Origin: Fusibacter ferrireducens
Lineage (GTDB): Bacteria; Bacillota; Clostridia; Peptostreptococcales; Acidaminobacteraceae
Length of the DNA: 64,000 nt
Reading direction: 5' to 3'
NCBI RefSeq assembly: GCF_015352425.1
Contig: NZ_JADKNH010000001.1
Location: 242,691 to 306,690, forward strand
Shown piece by piece: positions 42,927 to 52,400 of this stretch (its first letter is position 1; the number at the start of each line of letters is the position of its first letter). A program made the position numbers and the translations under genes. The notes below the pieces were generated by a model, which was not told the origin of the DNA, did not search any database, and was given only the letters and a program-made list of their open reading frames with translations.

Positions 42927-43637
42927 TTGGAACTTAAGTATAAACGAGTGTTGTTAAAATTAAGTGGTGAAGTATTGGCGGGAACAAGAGGTTCTGGTGT
43001 GGATTATGATACAGTTCATAATATCGCAAAATATGTTAAAGAGATACATCAATTAGGTGCAGAAGTGGGTATTGTTATTGGTGCTGGGAATTTTTGGAGA
43101 GGTCGTTCCAATCCCAAGATGGAGAGAACGACAGCTGATTATATGGGGATGCTTGCAACAGTGATGAATTCGTTAGCAATGTCTGACGCACTAAAATATC
43201 TTGACGTTGAATCTAAGGTGCTCAGTGCTATTCCAATGCCACAAGTTGGAGAAGCATACAATCGAGAAAATGCGGTTCATTACTTAAGTGAGGGGAAAGT
43301 TGTACTCTTTGCAGCAGGAACAGGGAGTCCATTTTTTTCAACGGATACGGCTGCAGCGCTTAGAGCAGCTGAAATTGATGCCGAACTAATACTGCTTGCA
43401 AAAAATATCGATGGTGTATATGATTGCGATCCAGTTAAATATGAATCTGCCAAAAAGTATGATAAAATTTCATTTACAGAAGTTTTAAATCAGAAACTAG
43501 GTGTTATGGATTTAACTTCAATCACTATTTGTATGGACAATCACATTCCCATCTCTGTATTTGACTTAAATTTCCCAGAAAATATCATCAAAGCATGCTC
43601 CGGATTAAATGTTGGAACTATCATTGAGGAGGCGTAG
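42927..43637 (+). CDS. pyrH: UMP kinase
   Basis: 236 residues from a TTG start at 42927 with GGAGG (42915-42919) seven bases upstream; no ATG is nearby. KRVLLKLSGEVLAG, VIGAGNFWRGR, and LFAAGTGSPFFSTDTAAALRAAE are the bacterial UMP-kinase signatures. It phosphorylates UMP to UDP and is usually a GTP-activated hexamer. It is followed by frr after 2 bp. Confidence 0.97.
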   Translation: MELKYKRVLLKLSGEVLAGTRGSGVDYDTVHNIAKYVKEIHQLGAEVGIVIGAGNFWRGRSNPKMERTTADYMGMLATVMNSLAMSDALKYLDVESKVLSAIPMPQVGEAYNRENAVHYLSEGKVVLFAAGTGSPFFSTDTAAALRAAEIDAELILLAKNIDGVYDCDPVKYESAKKYDKISFTEVLNQKLGVMDLTSITICMDNHIPISVFDLNFPENIIKACSGLNVGTIIEEA

Positions 43638-43639
43638 TA

Positions 43640-44197
43640 ATGAGAAATCAAGTACATGAACAGTTAAATGAAAAAATGGAAAAAACACTAAGTGTGTTAA
43701 AAGATGAATTAAATCATATTCGTGCTGGGAGAGCTAATCCACTTATTTTAGATAGAGTTATGGTCGACTATTATGGTTCTGAAACACCTATTAAACAACT
43801 TGCAAGCATTTCTGTGCCAGAGCCAAGAATTATTCAAATTCAGCCTTATGATGCCTCTATTTTAAAGGATATAGAAAAAGCAATACAAATCGCGGATTTA
43901 GGCATCAATCCAAGCAATGATGGCAAGGTGATAAGACTTGTAATGCCAATGCTCACAGAAGAACGTCGTAAGGATTTAGCTAAACAAGCTAAAAAAATTG
44001 GTGAAGATTCAAAAGTTGCACTCAGAAACGAAAGACGAGATGCAATTGAAATGCTAAAAAAAATGCAAAAAAATAAAGAAATCACTGAAGATGATTTGAC
44101 ATCGGCAGAAAAAGAAGTTCAAAAGATGATTGATGATCATGTGAATACTATAGATCAATTTGTTAACAAAAAAAATGATGAGATTATGGAAGTATAA
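43640..44197 (+). CDS. frr: Ribosome recycling factor
   Basis: 185 residues, the fixed RRF length. LNHIRAGRANPLILDRVMVDYYGS and SIKQLASISVPEPRIIQIQPYD mark the head; the long helices of the hook domain follow with RRKDLAKQAKKIGEDSKVALRNERRDA. It splits post-termination ribosomes with EF-G. A clear terminator follows. Confidence 0.98.
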   Translation: MRNQVHEQLNEKMEKTLSVLKDELNHIRAGRANPLILDRVMVDYYGSETPIKQLASISVPEPRIIQIQPYDASILKDIEKAIQIADLGINPSNDGKVIRLVMPMLTEERRKDLAKQAKKIGEDSKVALRNERRDAIEMLKKMQKNKEITEDDLTSAEKEVQKMIDDHVNTIDQFVNKKNDEIMEV

Positions 44198-44204
44198 CCT
44201 TATG

Positions 44205-44228
44205 CCCTCCACCATTTGGAGGGTTTTT
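44205..44228 (+). terminator. Intrinsic terminator after frr
   Basis: CCCTCC (44205-44210) and GGAGGG (44218-44223) pair with a 7-base loop and are followed by five T. Confidence 0.85.
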
Positions 44229-44240
44229 ATATAAACTAAC

Positions 44241-44404
44241 GAAGCGAAGGCAGTGTTTTCGCAAAGCGAAAATCACGTTGAGCGCAGTGGTTTCGGCCGA
44301 AGGACGAAAAGTATCCGAAATGCAATTGAAGCGAAGGCAGTGTTTTCGCAAAGCGAAAATCACGTTGAGCGTAGTGGTTTCGGCCAAAGGACGAAAAGTA
44401 TCCG
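44241..44404 (+). repeat. Direct duplication of a 77-bp GC-rich unit
   Basis: The unit occupies 44241-44317 and 44328-44404, separated by AAATGCAATT. The copies differ at only two positions (C/T in GAGCGYAGTGG and G/A in GGCCRAAGG). Each begins GAAGCGAAGGCAGTG and contains a hairpin TTTTCGC-AAA-GCGAAAA. TTCGGCCGAA is a palindrome in copy 1 and broken in copy 2. The GC content is clearly above the flanks. It lies between the frr terminator and uppS. I see no ribosome site for a frame across it. Confidence 0.9.
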
Positions 44405-44455
44405 CGCATACTTTTATTACCCTGTAAAAACAAAATGATCAAATGAGGTAATCAC

Positions 44456-45193
44456 ATGTTATTCAAAAAAAATAAAAAAGTGCCTATTGAACTTGATAAT
44501 CTTCCAAAGCATGTTGCCTTTATAATGGATGGCAATGGCAGATGGGCTAAAAAAAGAGGGTTACCGAGATTGATGGGGCATAACGCAGGTATGGAAACAT
44601 TAAAGCGTATTGTTATAGAAAGCAAAAAGCTGGGATTGGAGAACATCACGTTTTATGCATTTTCTACTGAAAATTGGAGCAGACCTGCTGAAGAAGTGAA
44701 TGGACTCATGGATATCTTAGTTAAATTTTTCAGATCTGAAATAGATGAAATCATTGCCAATAAAGTTAAAATTAATATTTTTGGCGATGTGGAGGCTCTG
44801 CCACAGTATGCAAAAGTGGAAGTATTGCGTGCGGTTGAACGCACTCAACATCATACGGAGATGAATTTTAACATCGCTTTGAATTACGGTGGCAGAGATG
44901 AGATTTTAAGAGCAGTAAGACAAATTGCAATGGATTTCAATGCTGAAAAGATTGCCCTTGATGATATTGATGAAACCTTATTTTCAAATCATCTTTTTTC
45001 AAAAGAGTTACCCGATCCGGACCTATTAATTCGGACTAGTGGCGAACAAAGATTAAGTAATTTCATGTTGTGGCAGGTCGCTTATACTGAATTCGTATTT
45101 GACGAGCATTTTTGGCCAGATTTTGATGAAACGCTTTATAGAAGTGCACTGATTAAATATCAAAAAAGACATCGCCGATTCGGTGCGATATAA
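44456..45193 (+). CDS. uppS: Undecaprenyl diphosphate synthase
   Basis: 245 residues. HVAFIMDGNGRWAKKRGLPRLMGHNAG contains the catalytic Asp25 and the substrate-binding residues. FYAFSTENWSRPAEEV and DPDLLIRTSGEQRLSNFMLWQ are the other cis-prenyltransferase signatures. It makes the C55 lipid carrier for wall synthesis. Confidence 0.98.
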   Translation: MLFKKNKKVPIELDNLPKHVAFIMDGNGRWAKKRGLPRLMGHNAGMETLKRIVIESKKLGLENITFYAFSTENWSRPAEEVNGLMDILVKFFRSEIDEIIANKVKINIFGDVEALPQYAKVEVLRAVERTQHHTEMNFNIALNYGGRDEILRAVRQIAMDFNAEKIALDDIDETLFSNHLFSKELPDPDLLIRTSGEQRLSNFMLWQVAYTEFVFDEHFWPDFDETLYRSALIKYQKRHRRFGAI

Positions 45194-45205
45194 GAGGTGA
45201 ATTCA

Positions 45206-45991
45206 ATGAAAATGCGTACAATTTCAGCACTTGTAGCATTGCCGCTGTTAATCTTTGTATTGATTAAAGGGGGCACATTGCTGTTTTTTGCAGCATATCT
45301 GTTGAGCATAATTGGTCAGTATGAATTTTATAAAGTATTTTCAAAAAAATATCATGTCTTAAACTGGGCAGGTTATTTTATGACGACAGCTTGGTTTGGT
45401 GGGTTATATAAAGATATGCCAGAGGATTATTACACCTTTCTTATTGCTGCGTTTTTATTTTTATTACTTACAGTAACTATGCTCCATAAAAAAAATATTT
45501 TGATGGGCAGTATGGTTACTTTTGTTGGTTTTTTTTATATTGCTTTTTCTTTATCACATATTATTATGATATGGAAACTAGATAGCAACTTTTTTATATG
45601 GTATCCTTTTATAATTGCTTTTATAACGGATACATTTGCTTATTTTACAGGTAAGTTGATTGGTTCAACACCCCTAATTCCTCTTGTGAGTCCCAAGAAG
45701 ACTGTTGAGGGCTCGTTAGGTGGTGTCATTGCATGTTTGATTTTTAGCTATCTATATGCAGGTATTTTTAATTCGGATTTCCAGCTATATGCTGTTTTTT
45801 TGGGTCTAATCGGCAGCATTTTATCACAGGTTGGGGATCTTATTGCATCGAAAATTAAGAGAATCTTTAATATAAAGGATTTTGGCAAAATCATGCCAGG
45901 TCACGGCGGCGTATTGGATCGTTTTGATAGTATCCTCATAACAATGCCTTTGGTATACTATTTCATTGTTATTTTTAATTATTTAATTTAA
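45206..45991 (+). CDS. cdsA: Phosphatidate cytidylyltransferase
   Basis: 261 residues from ATG 45206 behind AGAGGTG; GTG 45197 is inside that site. Seven or so membrane helices are visible. The C-terminal CDS signature is GDLIASKIKRIFNIKDFGKIMPGHGGVLDRFDS. It forms CDP-diacylglycerol for phospholipids. Located between uppS and dxr as usual. Confidence 0.97.
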   Translation: MKMRTISALVALPLLIFVLIKGGTLLFFAAYLLSIIGQYEFYKVFSKKYHVLNWAGYFMTTAWFGGLYKDMPEDYYTFLIAAFLFLLLTVTMLHKKNILMGSMVTFVGFFYIAFSLSHIIMIWKLDSNFFIWYPFIIAFITDTFAYFTGKLIGSTPLIPLVSPKKTVEGSLGGVIACLIFSYLYAGIFNSDFQLYAVFLGLIGSILSQVGDLIASKIKRIFNIKDFGKIMPGHGGVLDRFDSILITMPLVYYFIVIFNYLI

Positions 45992-46008
45992 CACGTAGGA
46001 GATCATAA

Positions 46009-47163
46009 ATGAAGAAAATCACAATATTGGGCTCTACAGGTTCGGTAGGATCTCAAGCGCTTGATATAATCAGAGCATGTGGTCGATACGATGTTTTTGC
46101 GATCGCATGCAATAAGCAGGACAAGCGTGTATTTGAGCAGGCATTAATTCATAAGCCTAAATTTGTTGTTGCATATGACGAGTATGCTTATGATGTTTTA
46201 AAAGTTAAATTAGAACCTTATGATATTAAGGTTCTAAAGGGCATGGAAGGCCTTGTTGAAGTTGCAACACATCCAGATGTGGACATTGTATTAACCTCTG
46301 TTGTTGGGAATATTGGCTTATTACCTACTGTTAAAGCAATTGAAGCTGGAAAGACAATAGCACTGGCTAATAAGGAAACGCTTGTAACTGCTGGAGAACT
46401 TATCATGCCTCTTGCTGCTCGGCATAAGGTATCCATTTTGCCGGTGGACAGTGAGCACAGTGCTATTTTTCAGTGCTTAAATGGAGAACACACTAAGCGT
46501 GTGGAGAAAATACTTTTAACAGCATCTGGAGGTGCATTTAGAAATTATACTCAAGATGAAATTCGAAACAAAAAAGCGATTGAAGCATTGAAACATCCCA
46601 ATTGGTCAATGGGACGAAAAATTACAATTGATTCTGCAACCTTAATGAACAAGGGGTTGGAGCTCATTGAAGCCAAATGGTTGTTTGATGTGAACCTTGA
46701 TCAAATTGAGGTTGTTATTCACCCTCAAAGCATTATTCATTCAATGGTTCAATTTGAAGATGCATCTGTCATGGCACAAATGTCTACTCCAGATATGAAA
46801 TTACCTATTATATATGCGTTAGATTACCCAGAGCGACATTTAAATCATATAGAGAGAGTTGACTTTTTTAAATTGAAAGAGCTGACATTTTCAAAACCGG
46901 ATACCGAGAGATTTCCGTGTTTAGATATTGCAAAAACGGCATTAAACCGTGGGGGCATCATGCCTACCGTTATGAATGCGGCCAATGAAATTCTTGTACA
47001 GGCTTATTTGGAAGATCGCATTAAGTTTTACGATATCTCTGATATGGTTTTAGAAAGCATGGATCAATTTAAAAATGAGATGTATTTGACTATTGATAAA
47101 ATACTTGAAGTGGATTTAGAAACGAGAAGATTGACGCTTGAAATGCTCAATCAAAGACGTTAG
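46009..47163 (+). CDS. dxr: 1-deoxy-D-xylulose 5-phosphate reductoisomerase
   Basis: 384 residues. NADPH site ILGSTGSVGSQALDI at the N-terminus; ALANKETLVTAGELI; the metal/substrate motif PVDSEHSAIFQ; and PNWSMGRKITIDSATLMNKGLE. It performs the first committed step of the MEP isoprenoid pathway. ispG of the same pathway is two genes downstream, so the organism uses the MEP route. Confidence 0.98.
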   Translation: MKKITILGSTGSVGSQALDIIRACGRYDVFAIACNKQDKRVFEQALIHKPKFVVAYDEYAYDVLKVKLEPYDIKVLKGMEGLVEVATHPDVDIVLTSVVGNIGLLPTVKAIEAGKTIALANKETLVTAGELIMPLAARHKVSILPVDSEHSAIFQCLNGEHTKRVEKILLTASGGAFRNYTQDEIRNKKAIEALKHPNWSMGRKITIDSATLMNKGLELIEAKWLFDVNLDQIEVVIHPQSIIHSMVQFEDASVMAQMSTPDMKLPIIYALDYPERHLNHIERVDFFKLKELTFSKPDTERFPCLDIAKTALNRGGIMPTVMNAANEILVQAYLEDRIKFYDISDMVLESMDQFKNEMYLTIDKILEVDLETRRLTLEMLNQRR

Positions 47164-47175
47164 AAAGGAATACTT

Positions 47176-48201
47176 ATGCTATTGACAACTTTATTGACAG
47201 TGTTAATGACCATTATAAGTTTTATATTTGTGTTTGGCATTATTGTGTTGGCACATGAATTTGGGCACTTTATAACCGCACGGTTAAATGATATTAAAAT
47301 ACAGGAATTTTCACTGGGAATGGGCCCAGCAGTGTTGAAAAAACAAGGACCTGAAACACTGTATTCTGTAAGAGCCTTTCCGATTGGTGGATTTGTAAAA
47401 ATGGAGGGAGAAGACGGCGAGTCGGATGATCCAAGAAGTTTTGTGTCAAAGAAACCTTGGCAGCGTTTGATTGTTCTTGCCGCAGGCGCCATAATGAACT
47501 TCGTTCTTGCTTATGTTCTACTGGTCATCATCATGTTCAGTGTGGGATATCCATCCAATACAGTGGATCAAGTTTTGGAAAACAGTCCGGCTGAGGCGAG
47601 CGGTCTTATGTCTGGTGATACAATTGTTAAGATTAATCAAACTGAGATTGACACATGGGAAGCGATTGTGGATAATATCAACAACAGTGAAGGCCAAATG
47701 CTCAATATAGAAGTTTTGAGAAACGATGAGATTGTAAACTTAAAGGTGAAACCTGCACTAGATCCAGCGGATTCGGTATATAGAGTGGGCATATCCCCAC
47801 AATCGGTGAAGCAGATCAACAAAGCCTTTCCACTTGCTGGAAAGCAATTCTCTACTTTTTTTGTGAGTATTTTTCAGTTTTTCTCACAATTGGGAACTGG
47901 TAATGTTCAAGGTGAAGTTGTGGGGCCTGTGGGGATTGTCAATGTCATTGGTCAAGCTTCTAGGGCAGGCTTTTTAAATCTGCTCTTCATTGCAGCTTAT
48001 ATTTCCATAAATCTCGGCATTGTGAATTTATTGCCTTTCCCAGCGCTGGATGGTGGTCGCATTGTCTTTGTGGTTATTGAAATGATCCTTGGAAGGCCGA
48101 TCAATCGTGAAAAAGAAGGTTATGTCCACTTTGTAGGCTTTGCCATATTGATGGCGTTAATGGTCTTTTTGGTCTTTAGAGATATTTCTAATCTCAGATA
48201 G
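47176..48201 (+). CDS. rseP: Site-2 membrane metalloprotease RseP/RasP
   Basis: 341 residues. The zinc motif is His27-Glu-Phe-Gly-His31 in VLAHEFGHF, within the first membrane helix. A single PDZ domain lies at about 130-210 (AEASGLMSGDTIVKINQTE). The third metal ligand motif is LLPFPALDGGRI. It cuts membrane-bound anti-sigma factors and signal-peptide remnants. Confidence 0.97.
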   Translation: MLLTTLLTVLMTIISFIFVFGIIVLAHEFGHFITARLNDIKIQEFSLGMGPAVLKKQGPETLYSVRAFPIGGFVKMEGEDGESDDPRSFVSKKPWQRLIVLAAGAIMNFVLAYVLLVIIMFSVGYPSNTVDQVLENSPAEASGLMSGDTIVKINQTEIDTWEAIVDNINNSEGQMLNIEVLRNDEIVNLKVKPALDPADSVYRVGISPQSVKQINKAFPLAGKQFSTFFVSIFQFFSQLGTGNVQGEVVGPVGIVNVIGQASRAGFLNLLFIAAYISINLGIVNLLPFPALDGGRIVFVVIEMILGRPINREKEGYVHFVGFAILMALMVFLVFRDISNLR

Positions 48202-48210
48202 GAGGCTTGC

Positions 48211-49254
48211 ATGAATGGCACAAGAGAGATTAAAGTAGGCAATCTATTCATGGGAGGCTCAAATCCCGTGTTAATTCAGTCCATGACAAATACCAAGACA
48301 GAACATGTGGCGGATACAGTTAAGCAAATTCTTGAACTCGAAGCTGCTGGATGCGAAATCGTCAGAGTTGCAGTGCCGACGATGGCAGCAGCCAAAGCAA
48401 TAAAAGATATTAAAGCAAAAATTCATATCCCTATTGTTGCAGATATCCATTTTGATTATAGACTTGCAATAGAGTCGATTCATAGTGGTGTTGATAAAAT
48501 TAGATTAAATCCCGGAAATATTGGTGATATCAATAGAGTGGCGGAAGTTGTGACGCTTGCAAAAGCAAAGCAAATTCCAATAAGAATTGGCGTTAATGGT
48601 GGGTCTCTTGATCCAGAGATTTATAAAAAGTATGGTGGGCTTACCGCAGAGGCGCTCGTCGAAAGTGCCATGTCACATGTCAAAATTTTTGAGGCTTTAT
48701 CTTTTTATGATATTGCAATTTCCATCAAGGCATCTGATATTCCAATAACGGTAAAAGCCTATAGACTTTTGAGTGAAAAAGTGAATTATCCGCTTCACTT
48801 GGGCATAACCGAAGCGGGCACCAAATTTTCAAGTACAGTCAAGTCATCCATTGGCATTGGTGCGCTTTTGCTTGAAGGCATTGGTGATACCATAAGGGTC
48901 ACTATGACAGACGATCCTGTGGAAGAGATTCAAGTTGCCAAAAAGATTTTGGAGGTATTAGATTTGAGATCTTTTGGCATTAAAATCATTGCTTGTCCAA
49001 CTTGTGGTCGAACCGAAGTCGATTTGATAAAGCTTGCTCAAGAAGTTGAGAAGAGAGTAGAAAACATCGATAAAAATATGACGGTTGCAATTATGGGTTG
49101 TGCTGTAAATGGTCCTGGAGAGGCAAGAGAAGCTGATATTGGCATCGCAGGTGGTAAAGGTGAATATTTGCTCTTTAAAAAAGGACTTGTGGTGAGAAAA
49201 ATTAAAGAAGAACAAGTAATGGAGGCACTTTTAGAAGAAATTGATCATTTCTAA
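48211..49254 (+). CDS. ispG: 4-hydroxy-3-methylbut-2-enyl diphosphate synthase
   Basis: 347 residues. VLIQSMTNTKTEHV, DIHFDYRLAIES and NPGNIG are the TIM-barrel marks. The C-terminal 4Fe-4S ligands are in IACPTCGRTEVDL and MGCAVNGPGEAREADIGIAGG. It catalyses the penultimate step of the MEP pathway and needs ferredoxin or flavodoxin. In Bacillus proS occupies this place before polC. Confidence 0.98.
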   Translation: MNGTREIKVGNLFMGGSNPVLIQSMTNTKTEHVADTVKQILELEAAGCEIVRVAVPTMAAAKAIKDIKAKIHIPIVADIHFDYRLAIESIHSGVDKIRLNPGNIGDINRVAEVVTLAKAKQIPIRIGVNGGSLDPEIYKKYGGLTAEALVESAMSHVKIFEALSFYDIAISIKASDIPITVKAYRLLSEKVNYPLHLGITEAGTKFSSTVKSSIGIGALLLEGIGDTIRVTMTDDPVEEIQVAKKILEVLDLRSFGIKIIACPTCGRTEVDLIKLAQEVEKRVENIDKNMTVAIMGCAVNGPGEAREADIGIAGGKGEYLLFKKGLVVRKIKEEQVMEALLEEIDHF

Positions 49255-49283
49255 ACGTGTTCTTCTTAAATGCATCTGTGGCT

Positions 49284-49398
49284 AGAGTGTCAAAAGTCAT
49301 TTCTGCGCAGACGATTTGCCGTTTAATAGGAGATGTACTTTGTAGTTACTCCACGGGCAGAGCGCTGCTTAAGGTTTGACTTTTAACTTTTAAACTTT
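49284..49398 (+). repeat. Interspersed ~115-bp element, copy C
   Basis: It begins AGAGTGTCAAAAGTCA, identical over 16 bases to the left end of copy B, and ends with a TTTGACTTTTAAC / TTAAACTTT segment that is an imperfect inverse of the start. It fills most of the 179-bp ispG-polC gap. No coding frame is present. Confidence 0.5.
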
Positions 49399-49433
49399 AG
49401 CTGTCAATTGATTTAAACGGAAAGGTTAAGTTA

Positions 49434-52400
49434 ATGAATCGTCCCTTTAATGAATTGATTGCGGAATCTTTGCAAATCAATGATATAGAAATAAAAAAAA
49501 TTGAATATAAAAGAGAACAAAATGCTCTATCCATATTGTTAAATTCGCGCTCTTTTATCCCTTCTCAAAATATTGAAAAACTCAAGAAGAATTTGGGCAT
49601 GACGCTTTCTGAAATTAAACATTTTGAGATTGGGGTTGAGACAGCAACGGCAAATCAGAATGGTAAGATTGACATATCTGAACATTGGGACAATATTTTA
49701 TATGTTATTAAACGCAATAATCCAGCGGTGGCAAGTATTCTCAGAAAGAGCAAAATAGATTTTTCAAAGAATCAAATCAGTATTGTTTTTGAAGATCAAG
49801 GTCTTGAAAACACTTTTCATCAATACAATACCTCTGAATTGATTGATAAAATATGTCAGAAAAATTTAAATCAAAAATTTGTCGTTTCTACAAGCGCTCT
49901 TAAGACGGATATAGAGGGCTTAGAGGCGTTTGAAAAAATGAAGGATGAAGAGATTGAGGCCATTGTTCAAAATGCTACATCTGCTTTTAATGAAGAACAA
50001 CTGAGAAGACCTGAAGCGCCAAAAGCATCATCTGGAAGTAAAAAAACAGATAAACCCAGTGACGTACTCTTCAGAAATCGCATAAAGAGAAATATTTCAA
50101 TGATTGAAGACATTGTTCAAGAAGAAGAAGTTTATGCGATTGAAGGCAAAGTGATTACGACAGACAGTCGAGAACTCAAAGGCGGTAAGTATCTTTACAA
50201 GGTCTTTGTGTCAGATGGGTCTAATGCCATCTGCTGTAAACAATTTTTAAAGAAAAACGAATATGAAGAACTTTCTGGACGCATTGAAAAGGGATTGTGG
50301 TTTCTCATTGAAGGTATCAATCGTTATGACCAATTTGATAAAGAGCGGGTTTTGCAATTTACAGCAATCAATGAAGGCAAGAAAGAAGAAAAGCGCATGG
50401 ATCACTCTGAGGAAAAAAGGGTTGAATTGCATCTTCATACCAATATGAGTGAAATGGACGGCATTACATCCGTTAAAAAAATCATCAATACGGCTATCGA
50501 ATGGGGACATCCTGCCATTGCCATTACAGATCATGGTGTTTTACAGGCCTTTCCAGACGCTGCTTCTTATGCTGGCGACAAAATAAAAGTGCTTTACGGA
50601 CTTGAAGGCTATCTCGTGGATGATGAAGTAGAGCTTATCAAGAACGCCAATGAATACAGCTTAGATGAGAGCTTTGTCGTTTTCGATATTGAAACCACAG
50701 GTTTTTCTTATAATAATGATAAGATTATTGAAATTGGTGCTGTTAAAGTGAAAGAAGGCGGCGTAATTGAAAGTTTTAGCGAACTCATCAATCCAGAACG
50801 GATTATTCCACCTCATATCATTGAACTCACCGGGATCAATAACGATATGGTGAAAAATCAATCGACCATTGAAGAAATTTTGCCTAAATTTATGGCGTTT
50901 GTGGGAGACTGTCCTGTGGTCGCTCACAATGCAACATTTGATGTCTCCTTTATCAGATATAACTGTGAAAAACAGTCGTTGCCATTTAACAATTTGATTT
51001 TGGATACTTTAGCAATGAGTCGATTGCTTTTAACTTCAATAAAGCGGCATAATTTGAAAGCGATTACAAAACATTTGAAGATTGTATTAAATGATCACCA
51101 TCGTGCAGTTGCAGATGCTGAAGCCACTGGACGCGTCTTTTCAAAATTTATTGAAATGCTTAAGGAAAAAAACGTAAACGATCTCATAGGGATCAACTAT
51201 TTAGCGTCCAAGGAAATGGATTTTAAAATGTTGGACATGTCTCATGTGATCTTGCTAGCTCAAAATAAACAGGGCCTTAGAAATTTATATGAAATTGTTT
51301 CTGAATCCAATTTGAAAACGTTTTATAGAAAGCCAAGGATTCTAAAGAGTACACTTAGAGCAAAACGCGAGGGCTTACTCCTTGGAAGTGCTTGTGAAGG
51401 CGGAGAACTCTACAAGGCCATCATGAACAATAAAGAGCCTGAAATCGTAAAAGAAATTGCTGAATTTTATGATTACCTAGAAATTCAGCCTACGGGCAAC
51501 AATGCTTTTATGATTGAATCGGGTAGAGTGAAAGATCATAAGGAGTTGGAAGCAATCAATTTGCGTATTTTAGATTTGGGAGATCAACTGGGAAAACCTG
51601 TCGTAGCCACTTGTGATGTTCATTTTCTCGATCCGGAAGATGAGATCTATAGGCGTATTCTCATGTCTGGCAACGGGTTTAAAGATGCGGATAATCAGGC
51701 ACCGCTTTACTTTAGAACGACTGAAGAGATGATGGCTGAATTCAGTTATTTAGGTAGCCGAACCAAAGAGCTTGTCATAGATAACCCGCGAAAAATTGCA
51801 GATTCTTGTGAAAATATTCTGCCGGTACCCAAAGGCACTTTTCCACCTAAAATTGATGGTGCAGATGAAGAGTTCAGGGAAATGTGTATGAATAAAGCTG
51901 AGCGCATCTATGGTGTGCCCCTGCCCGAAATCGTTGAAAAGCGCATCCATAGAGAACTCACCTCTATTATTGGGAACGGATATGCTGTCATGTATATTAT
52001 CGCTCAAAAATTGGTTAAGAAATCTCTAGATGATGGTTTCCTAGTGGGCTCAAGAGGGTCTGTTGGTTCCTCATTTGCTGCTACAATGAGTGACATAACA
52101 GAAGTAAACCCATTGCCACCGCATTATATCTGCGGTGAATGCAAGTATTCTGAATTTGATACAAGCGGTACTTACTCAGCCGGCGTTGATATGCCGGATA
52201 AGGCTTGTCCAAAGTGTGGTGCAAAGTTGATTAAAGAAGGCCATGATATTCCCTTTGAAACCTTCCTTGGGTTCGATGGGGATAAAGAGCCCGATATCGA
52301 TCTTAACTTTGCAGGCGTTTATCAAGCCAATTCACATAAATATTGTGAAGTTCTGTTTGGAGAAGGTAAAACTTTTAAAGCGGGCACGATTGGTACAATT

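Noticed and set aside
44253-44438. Frames on both strands across the 77-bp duplication
   Set aside because: They exist only because the repeat is GC-rich and free of stops; no ribosome site and a repeated peptide of no known family.
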